A DNA stretch of 64,000 nucleotides from contig JABAKD010000018.1 in NCBI GenBank assembly GCA_012845835.1, positions 2,747,229 to 2,811,228 on the forward strand, given 5' to 3'. This DNA is from Undaria pinnatifida. Its lineage: Eukaryota; Sar; Phaeophyceae; Laminariales; Alariaceae. Below the pieces are notes generated by a model. That model did not search any database and was not told the DNA's origin. It saw nothing but the letters and a program-made list of their open reading frames with translations. Position 1 is the first letter of the stretch. Each line of letters starts with the position of its first letter. Shown one piece after another: positions 53,047 through 61,110 of the stretch. The translations under genes and the position numbers were made by a program.

Positions 53047-54178
53047 TCGTTCAGGGGGGATTCATTGAATTCCCTGTAAGGATCTCGGAAAAAGCCCTCC
53101 ACCCTGACATCTCCATCCATGCCGGGGCAGACTCCCTCTCTTAGACGTATGTACGTCGAGGCCGTTCGCGAGCTTTTCCGGAACCGTTCTGCAAACAATG
53201 GTCGCCGTCGAGCCGCCTGGTAACGCCCGTGAACCCCACCCTCCTGACCGGAAGGAGTGCACTGAGCCTTGAGTGTCCTCGCCTGCTTTCCAGGTGTGAC
53301 ATTTTTAGCGTTTGCGGCATTGGGTTTTGCGCTGAAAGGCTGCGACCCTTGTATTGGCCAGTCGGTCGCCTTCATCGATCATAGGCGCACACGATATATT
53401 GTATTTTCCCCTTGATACCGAGTGTCAAGGACTTTCTTCGGTCCTCCTGCTTATCAATCCGGCGCCACTCGGTCACGCGTCTCTCACCATGCGTGTTATT
53501 CGTATCAATGGCGTCTGCAAAAGAGCCCCTTGAGCGACCCCATGGTACGGTTGGAAACACTCACCATTTGCTCCTGTCCTATCCAACGTGTGTGCGTACG
53601 CTGACCAACAGCTCCTGCCGGGCATGTTGCCCGGACCAACTGCTCTACTGCTGTTACTGAGCACGTTGTGATGTGTGCCTCCCTGTACGGTACCGTCCGC
53701 AGATGGTCTGCCCCGTCCCGGAGTCTTTTGCGTCCTTGGAAATCGAGCATAAGTCTGCTGCGGTTGCGAAGCCGTAGTATACGCTGGCAGACCGACGCCT
53801 GTGGCTACCTGAAATCTGTCATGTTACCCCTGAGTGGACCGACCAAGTGTGATATGCCGGTATGGCGTATCGTACCACCCCCTCCGATCCTTCACCCACT
53901 CTGCTGTGAATTCAAGACCAAAAGACTACTTCGTGTACACTGAGATCTCAATTAGGTCCTCCGGTGTCGCGGTTTGACAGGTGCGCGCATTTGTCTCCGC
54001 AAAAGTACTTATGAATTTGCGATGTACGCGTCAGCTTGTCTATGAAACTGGTTTGGAGGCGCGATTGGCCAAACCGGAGGGCGACCAATTTGATCGCGTG
54101 GCCCGAGTGCCGAATCGCTGTAAACTCTTGGAAACTGTCCTCTTGTAACGGGAATGCTTCCATGCACTATTCGGGACG
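53047..54178. other. Possible decayed coding stretch, unassigned
   Basis: Minus-strand frames at 52959-53375, 53372-53560 and 53505-53750 overlap end to end in different phases and have protein-like composition (for example RRPLFAERFRKSSRTAS, RRVTEWRRIDKQEDRRKS). This could be a frameshifted retroelement or host gene. I recognise no domain, and plus-strand frames are similar in length. Confidence 0.2.
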
Positions 54179-54459
54179 CGCGTGCTACGATAGAAGTGCG
54201 CACCAAGTTTTTTCTGAGGTCCCTCAATTTGGAAGCTTAAGACCTCTCTCCCAAACGCTGTTTTATTGTTGGAGAAAATAAAACTGCTACCGGATGAAAA
54301 ATCCTAGATGGCCTATCATAGGTATGCAACGAGAATCATGCGAAAACATGCCCTATTATTATTTTTTTTCCCGACGATAGTATTTGTAGGTTGAGGAGCC
54401 CCGTCATTCATGAACCATTTTTCGCCAAGAAAAGGTATACCTCTATCGCAGAGCACGCG
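54179..54459 (-). mobile_element. MITE with CGCGTGCTACGATA termini, copy 3 (inverted)
   Basis: Both ends are clear: CGCGTGCTACGATAGAAGTGCG and GGTATACCTCTATCGCAGAGCACGCG. The interior reads as the reverse complement of copy 1 (TTTTCTGAGGTCCCTCAATT, then GGAGCCCCGTCATTCATGAA). 281 bp, non-coding. A loose end of the same type lies at 55383-55402. Confidence 0.7.
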
Positions 54460-54649
54460 TCTAATACCCCACTAATTCTTTATCATAATCCAAAAACTTG
54501 ACGGCTTCATTACAGGAAAAAATCATTTTATTAAGGGACAAGTTTACTTGAAGTCAGCATAGGGAGGGATTTTGGGGCCCGGAAGGGGGATAATAAAGCG
54601 AGTTTGCCGATCCCACCTCAGGATATATATTTAGTTATTTTCTGTTTAT

Positions 54650-54800
54650 CACACCTCTTACACCAGCTCCAACGTGTCGTGCACACAGCTTGCAAGGTTC
54701 AGCATCAATCAGGTCGTCAGCACTCACGCGCGCCCTGTGTGCACCGCATCGGGCGCACAAAGCTGCCTGGTGGAGTAGTGCCGTGTAGAACCTGAACGTC
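54650..54800 (-). pseudogene. Fragment with two CxxC pairs
   Basis: The minus-strand frame gives LCARCGAHRARVSADD and EPCKLCARHVG, two CxxC knuckles 17 residues apart, as in small zinc ribbons. A C-rich/G-rich tract and a possible acceptor lie just upstream. No further exon was found. It may be an isolated exon or a chance pattern. Confidence 0.2.
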
Positions 54801-55014
54801 TCCCCCCCTCTCCTTGTAAAATGAGTCAACAAACGAACAAACACTCGATATATATAGTGTATTTTAATTTTTATAATATATATAGTGCTACGTGCATATT
54901 TCCATTTTGTTCTCCCTGTACATCTCTGTTCATGTGAGTGTGTGAAGGGGGCGGGGGGCGGGGGTACATGCTTCACGTTCCATGCACTTCTATTACACAG
55001 TAAGTACCGATCCC

Positions 55015-55200
55015 GCAGATGTGTCGGCATGTGCCAGCCTAAACGAACGGCCCTACAAACTATACACTGCTTGCTGTGGCAACCGCATTTACTCCGCACA
55101 GTCTGCCAAGCAGCTGCTGCACGTTGTTCCCGTCTGTGCCAAGCGATTTTTCCGACACTACATCGCGGCAACTGCCAGTACTGCCATCACTCAACCGGCA
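55015..55200 (+). pseudogene. Possible decayed RING-like fragment
   Basis: One plus frame gives LNERPYKLYTACCGNRIYSA, similar to the CCGK-x-IC knuckle of RING-like fingers common in stramenopile proteomes. An adjacent frame gives LCQAIFPTLHRGNCQYC. The expected cysteines fall in two frames, so the piece is broken if it is a finger at all. Comparison is from memory of the motif only. Confidence 0.2.
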
Positions 55201-55220
55201 CTACCGGCACTATACTATTA

Positions 55221-57300
55221 ACGGTGAGGGACTCCTGTGTACTCTGTATGCGGTGAGGACATGCCATGGGCCTCAATGCATTGTTGGTTGTCGTCAAGAT
55301 CCGAACGAGGGACGATGATTCAACAGACGCAAGGGGTTTTGACTCTGTTTCTTTGTTTTACACGGCGTCTCCAATTCAGACGCGTGCTACGATAGAGGGT
55401 GCACTACTCTTTTTCTTAATACCACACCCCTCACTTTCGGAGGAGGTTAAGACATGTCCTTCTTAAGCCTGAACTCCGCCGACTCCAGCGGTTATTCACC
55501 CGGGGAAATCTGCTCCGAGGGCCTAAGACGCCCGCGGCTTTTTATGACGCTCCACCTATATTTCTGCCTCGGGTGCTTGTTGTGTTGCGCCAGGTATGTG
55601 GCATCTGCCGCAATAACTGAATAATAATAATGGCTGATTGTGCTGTGTCGTTCCTTTTCTCTCCTATACATGGTGAAATATACCGTGCGTGGTACGCGTA
55701 CCTTAGTGGGCATGGCCGGCCACACCCATCGGTGTATTTCCTTTCGAGTGTAGCATCCGGAAATGATCCTACCTAGAAAAACGTCAAGTGTGATAAACGC
55801 AGCACGGAAAAACTTGAGTATTGCGCAAGCTGCAACCGACACATACATCCTCTTTTTGTATAAAATCTGACAAATAAGCGCGAACCACTCCTCGAAGCGT
55901 TGCTCTATTATTGCTGTAGTCTTGAGTGGTACAATGTTTTTTTTTGCTGGAATTGTCCAGTTAAACATTCATACTTTGTGCTGGCTACGTACAGCTCTAT
56001 TATAGTGCAGCACAGTATCTTTTTTTATTATTTTAGTGGACTGTTGCACTGACTGTGAGTAGTGACAACAGCAGTACGTCGCAGTACAGTAGTAGTGGAT
56101 TTCTCTACTACATATATATAGCTGTACGCGTCAAATGTGGTGAGCACAATAACAAATAAGGAACAACCAAAAAAACACTAAAGTCAGCTTTCTGATTGAG
56201 TAGTCTAGTCTATGTTGCATCCGAATGCATACTTACCTTCACGCCGGCGTGCATGAAAGTCGCCTCTGCGGCGTGCTAGATTTACTGTATGTATCACGGG
56301 TAGACTGAAACAGCACATACATTCATACATCCCATACCTTCATTTCGATAAACCTGAACTGCGTGCGTGTGCACTGCAGAGCATAGGTCCATGCACTGCA
56401 GTAAAAGGGGGAGGGAGGGAAAACGCACGGAGGTGCACAAAATCAGCAGCCTTTGCGTCACCCTTCGTCCGAAGGGGGACCTTGTAGAGGGCAGAGGGTA
56501 CTTTCCCGGTTCACGATTCTCGTTTGTCCAGACTTTTATATGCCGTGTGGCACGCCCCCGCCCCCCCATTCCCTAGCATTCTCGTCATCTCCATTGTACT
56601 GTTTGTTGCTATTGGACGGAGAACCGTATACATAGCAAGATTACGACCCACGATATATACGCAAACACTTTCTTTAATTTGCTGTGCTTTTCCTGGCGCT
56701 ACTTGGTCCTGGTGTTTTCTGTTCTCCCGTAATAATAGGTAAATTATTTTTTTGTTCATTTTCTTGTTGTAAATACCTACCATCATGCCAGAGACTAGCG
56801 CTACCGGGTAGAGGGCGCACGTTCACGATGCCTATTTCAGCAGCCCGAAGCCATGCGCAACCCGAGCCGCTATCCAAAATATTGAATACATTTACAAGTC
56901 CTAAATTATCCTAATAATAGTCTAACTCCAGGTGTTTTCTTCCCACGTCGGGACTGCGGTGCTAAATATACTAAAAGGGTTAATATAAAAGGTCTTACTA
57001 CACTGTGGCACTACTCTGGTCCTTTTCGGCGTATTGCGATATAATAGGCAATCCCAGTGTATTAGTTTTGCCACGCCATGTGCCAACCAAGCCGGTCACG
57101 CTGCTAATAGTGCATGCAGTAGCCTGAAGAAGGAAGTGAAAATTATTGTCACCTCTCCCCCAACGTATCCGCAAACACCAGATCTTTCCAAAAAATGCTG
57201 AAATGTGTAGGATCGTTGATTACGCCATGCCGATACATTTTTTCCCCGTCCTGTTCTGTCTTACCCCGTCGTGTTCTGCCTTGTTGTATCCTGTCATTGA
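55221..57300. other. Non-coding stretch
   Basis: No gene is supported. A minus-strand frame of 158 codons at 55492-55968 has no motif and lies among sequence with ordinary non-coding features. 56925-56980 (GTCGGGACTGCGGTGCTAAA) resembles 11475-11500 (GTCGGGAGTGCGATGCTAA). Confidence 0.35.
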
Positions 57301-57301
57301 A

Positions 57302-58310
57302 TGTCCTGTCCTGTCCTGTCCTGTCCTGTCCTGTCCTGTCCTGTCCTGTCCTGTCCTGTCCTGTCCTGTCCTGTCCTGTCCTGTCCTGTGCTGTCCTGTC
57401 CAGTCCTATTTTGTCCTGTCCTGTCCTGCCCTGTCCTGTCCTGTCATGTCCTGTCCTGTCCTGTCCTGTCCTGTCCTGTCCTGTCCTGTCCTGTCCTGTC
57501 CTGTCCTGTCCTGTCCTGTCCTGTCCTGTCCTGTCCTGTCCTGTCCTGTCCTGTCCTGTCCTGTCCTGTCCTGTCCTGTCCTGTCCTGTCATGTCCTGTC
57601 CTGTCCTGTCCTGTCCTGTCCTGTCCTGTCCTGTCCTGTCCTGTCCTGTCCTGTCCTGTCCTGTCCTGTCCTGTCCTGTCCTGTCCTGTCCTGTCCTGTC
57701 CTGTCCTGTCCTGTCCTGTCCTGTCCTGTCCTGTCCTGTCCTGTCCTGTCCTGTCCTGTCCTGTCCTGTCCTGTCCTGTCCTGTCCTGTCCTGTCCTGTC
57801 CTTCCTGTCCTGTCCTGTCCTGTCCTGTCCTGTCCTGTCCTGTCCTGTCCTGTCCTGTCCTGTCCTGTCCTGTCCTGTCCTGTCCTGTCCTGTCCTGTCC
57901 TGTCCTGTCCTGTCCTGTCCTGTCCTGTCCTGTCCTGTCCTGTCCTGTCCTGTCCTGTCCTGTCCTGTCCTGTCCTGTCCTGTCCTGTCCTGTCCTGTCC
58001 TGTCCTGTCCTGTCCTGTCCTGTCCTGTCCTGTCCTGTCCTGTCCTGTCCTGTCCTGTCCTGTCCTGTCCTGTCCTGTCCTGTCCTGTCCTGTCCTGTCC
58101 TGTCCTGTCCTGTCCTGTCCTGTCCTGTCCTGTCCTGTCCTGTCCTGTCCTGTCCTGTCCTGTCCTGTCCTGTCCTGTCCTGTCCTGTCCTGTCTGTCCT
58201 GTCCTGTCCTGTCCTGTCCTGTCCTGTCCTGTCCTGTCCTGTCCTGTCCTGTCCTGTCCTGTCCTGTCCTGTCCTGTCCTGTCCTGTCCTGTCCTGTCCA
58301 GTCCTGTCCT
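57302..58310. repeat. TGTCC pentanucleotide array, about 1 kb
   Basis: Roughly 200 units of TGTCC, nearly perfect. Interruptions are few: variant units at 57388-57412, 57428, 57444 and 57589, a unit short by one base at about 57803, another at 58194, and decay after 58300 to about 58460. Because five is prime to three, all six frames stay open and spell a repeating five-residue peptide. These are not proteins. Confidence 0.97.
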
Positions 58311-58460
58311 ACCCTGTCCTGTGGTGTCGTGTCGTGTCCTGCTGTTTCCTGTCCGGTGCGGTGCTGCCCTGTCCTGTCCTGTCCTATTTTGTCCTGTCCT
58401 GTCTTGTCCTGTCCTGTCTTGTCCCATCCTGTCCTGTCTTAGCCAGTTCTGTCATGCCTC

Positions 58461-59128
58461 GTCTTGTCTGATTCTGTAAGATGTCTTGCCCTGTCTTATC
58501 ATGCCCTGTTCTGTCTCTCCTGCTCTCTCCTGACATACCTTCTCGTGTTCCACCGTGCTGTATCGTGCAGTACCTTGTACACAATAACGAATTATTTGCT
58601 ACTGCAAAAAAATCTGCAGCATGTGCGCGTCTTTCCAAAGCACAGCATGCGCGATGGCCGCAATTCAAAAGCAACAACATCCAAGCACGGGTCATCCATA
58701 ACGTTCGGTTTAGGGCTAAGGTCAGGGTTAGGGCTAGCGTTGCCGCACCCCCCGTCACCACTCTTTTTTCTTCGTCTTTCCATGGTACAGCTCTGTACTC
58801 TGTCACGACTCGGGACCAAACAACTTCTTGGAATAAGGTTGGTCTAAAATCGTCCATTATTAGGCTTCGTGTTGTATCCTGTCCTTTCTCGGGCCTTCTC
58901 CCCTCGTGTCTCGATTTGTCCTGTCCCGTCGTGTTCTGGCAAACCAACCGACCACCAACCAGCACCAAGCAAACCACGAGAGCCAGCCAACCAATTCCCA
59001 GCAAGACAAAGACAGGCGTTCAATCAATTGTGCACGCATGCAAGAAAGCAAGCGAACAACCAAGAATCCAACAATCCAACCAACCAACCTGCAAACACCA
59101 TCTTCCTCCCCACAACAGCTAAGCCATC
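58461..59128. other. Probable upstream and 5' UTR region of the 59129 gene
   Basis: 58461-58900 has no coding signal and includes a GGGCTAAGGTCAGGGTTAGGG segment. 58935-59128 is rich in CCAA/CAAC and poor in stop-resistant frames, which fits a transcribed leader ahead of the ATG at 59129. Confidence 0.4.
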
Positions 59129-60094
59129 ATGGCTTCCGTCAGGCTTTCCACGGCCCTCTACCTCCTTAGCGCCATTATCCTTGCCGGGGCCCCATCAGCG
59201 CTAGGTCAAGGAGGCGGTGGCGATCCTGGGGGGGGGGGAGACGGTGGGTATGAGGGCGGAGGCCCACAGCAGCAGCCCGGGGACTTGTCGTCGTCGACGA
59301 CGGAGGATTTGACGACGGAATGCGACCACGAGGGGTTGAACGCTACCTACACGGAGTTTCTGATGTGAGCGATACCCGTCATTCATGGCCCCTGTTTGGA
59401 AAAATCAGTATCGCACTGCTGTCCGGCGATCGAGGGATGTTTTTGATGTTGCTATCATCACAAAATGTTTACTATATTGTCGGACATCTTCGTCGGGTCG
59501 TGCTGTTGTGTGGGAATTTTTGGCCACCTCGTCCGAGGGAGAGACGGAAACCCACGATAAGATTCCCCAACGAGAATTCACACTTTTTTAGCACCCCACT
59601 CACGACATATGGACAAAACACATGGAGGTAGAGTGCGGGAAATAATAGGAGTTGGAAATGGTGAAACATTTCTCGTCGTCGAAGTCTGCAGACGATATAC
59701 TTTGTAGGGAGCGAGATGGCGGTAGATGTTAGGGTTGCATGTTGCGTGGTCCGGTTCGCAGCAATGGATTGATATCCTGTGGGTATGTGATTGTTGAAGT
59801 TTTCATATGTTGGCATTGTAGTTGCCGTCGACTTGTCCTCTTGTGAGTATGTGAGTGTTGAAATTTCTCTATACACATTGGCATTGAAGTTGCCGTCGAC
59901 TTGTCCTCTTGTGACTATGTGATTGTCAAAATTGCTGTACACATTGATATTCAAGTTGCCGTCGACTCCCTCTCTACCATGCGTGCGTTTTCATCGGGGG
60001 GGGTGTCTAACGTTAACGATTTGGCAGGGACTTGCTGAAGCTCGTTCTTGGAATCGTCGGGATGATGGCGCGTTGGAGTTTGGGCTTGGTTTAG
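59129..60094 (+). CDS. Predicted small secreted Gly-rich protein, two exons
   Basis: Exon 1 is 59129-59364 and exon 2 is 60028-60094, giving 100 residues. The donor GTGAGC follows CTGAT; the acceptor is TTTGGCAG; the phases join to an intact frame ending at TAG. The ATG context ATCATGG follows a CAAC-rich leader. Residues 1-26 form a signal peptide (Arg5, then YLLSAIILAGAPSALG). A Gly/Asp/Gln-rich segment follows, then an acidic Ser/Thr part with one Cys and an NAT glycosylation sequon, and a hydrophobic C-terminus (LLKLVLGIVGMMARW). The end could be a membrane or lipid-anchor signal. The signal peptide closely resembles that of the 4655 gene. Role unknown. Confidence 0.5.
59765..59965. repeat. 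Intronic tandem repeat of about 65 bp
   Basis: Three diverged units share GTTGCCGTCGACTTGTCCTCTT or GTTGCCGTCGACT, GTATGTGA(T/G)TGTTGAA and CA(C)ATTG(G/A)(C/T)ATT. They lie at about 59775, 59840 and 59905, inside the predicted intron of the 59129 gene. Confidence 0.65.
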
Positions 60095-60310
60095 TGCACG
60101 GTAGGGGGCATAGTTGTACTACAGCCATCTCAGCTGAGGTACTATCAGGTACTATCAGGTACTATGAGGTACTGTACTACACGGTATAGCGTTTGAATAC
60201 CACATGGTGTGGAGGTTTCGTCCCCTTTGTTTCCGTTCATTAAACTTAGGGTTTGGTATTGAGTTGGCGTGATATTTGGTCTATATCGGGTTGGGTTGGG
60301 GTTTGTTTTA

Positions 60311-60721
60311 TTGGGTGGGTTGGGTAGGGTTGGGTAGGGTAGGGTAGGGTTGGGTTGGGTTAGGTTAGGTTGGGTTGAGTTGGGTTGGGTTGGGTTGGGT
60401 TGGGTTGGGTTGGGTTGGGTTGGGTTGGGTTGGGTTGGGTTGGGTTGGGTTGGGTTGGGTTGGGTTGGGTTGGGTTGGGTTGGGTTGGGTTGGGTTGGGT
60501 TGGGTTGGGTTGGGTTGGGTTGGGTTGGGTTGGGTTGGGTTGGGTTGGGTTGGGTTGGGTTGGGTTGGGTTGGGTTGGGTTGGGTTGGGTGGGTTGGGTT
60601 GGGTTGGGTTGGGTTGGGTTGGGTTGGGTTGGGTTGGGTTGGGTTGGGTTGGGTTGGGTTGGGCTGGGCTGGGTTGGGTTGGGTTTGGTTGGGTTGGGTT
60701 CGGTTGGGTTCGGTTGGGTTC
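60311..60721. repeat. TTGGG pentanucleotide array
   Basis: About 70 near-perfect GGGTT units with a one-base loss near 60592 and decay at both ends (GGGTAGGGT on the left, GGGTTCGGTT on the right). It is G-rich on the plus strand and could form quadruplexes. It is not a canonical telomere unit. Confidence 0.95.
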
Positions 60722-60859
60722 GTTAGGGCTTTCTATTGGGTCAGGTTAGGTTGAGCAGGAGGACTATGCCGTCCGTAGCTGTGCCGTGCCCTACAGTGTT
60801 TCTTGCCGTGCTCAGATGGTCCATGCAAGTGGTCTGTAGTATTAGCAGTGCAGCAGACT

Positions 60860-61104
60860 CATCCCACGGCAGGAGCGCGGCGGAAGCGTCTCAGCTCGCA
60901 GTAAACTTGAGGAGGAGCTCAATATATCACCAGAAATATAGCTTCGAATGCATTCCCTCGCGTACTCCGACCAACATTTCTATGCGCTAATCCTATAAAC
61001 TCGTAAACTCGTACGGTTGTCATACAACTGATCGATATCGCTACACTCGAGGAGTTCAACCGGTCAGGAACAGTGTTGGTTAATCCAACCCTACCGCAGG
61101 ATGA
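60860..61104. repeat. Possible diverged MITE, TCATCCCACGG termini
   Basis: It begins GACTCATCCCACGGCAGGAG and ends CCAACCCTACCGCAGGATGA, close to the ends of the element at 63278. The length (about 245 bp) also agrees. The interiors share only short pieces such as GAGGAGTTC/GAGGAGCTC near the right end. Confidence 0.45.
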
Positions 61105-61110
61105 CGCTTG

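Noticed and set aside
55492..55968. 158-codon minus-strand frame as a gene
   Set aside because: No domain, no clear start or splice context, and composition like the surrounding non-coding DNA. It may deserve a database search but cannot be supported here.
57146..58479. Long open frames on both strands through the TGTCC array, up to 441 codons
   Set aside because: A five-base repeat without stops opens all frames and encodes only a five-residue repeat. No protein evidence.
60311..60721. TTGGG array as a telomere
   Set aside because: Not a canonical TTAGGG or TTTAGGG unit and it is internal, followed by dispersed repeats.
60350..60754. Open frames of 113-134 codons in the TTGGG array
   Set aside because: Simple-sequence artefact, as with the TGTCC array.
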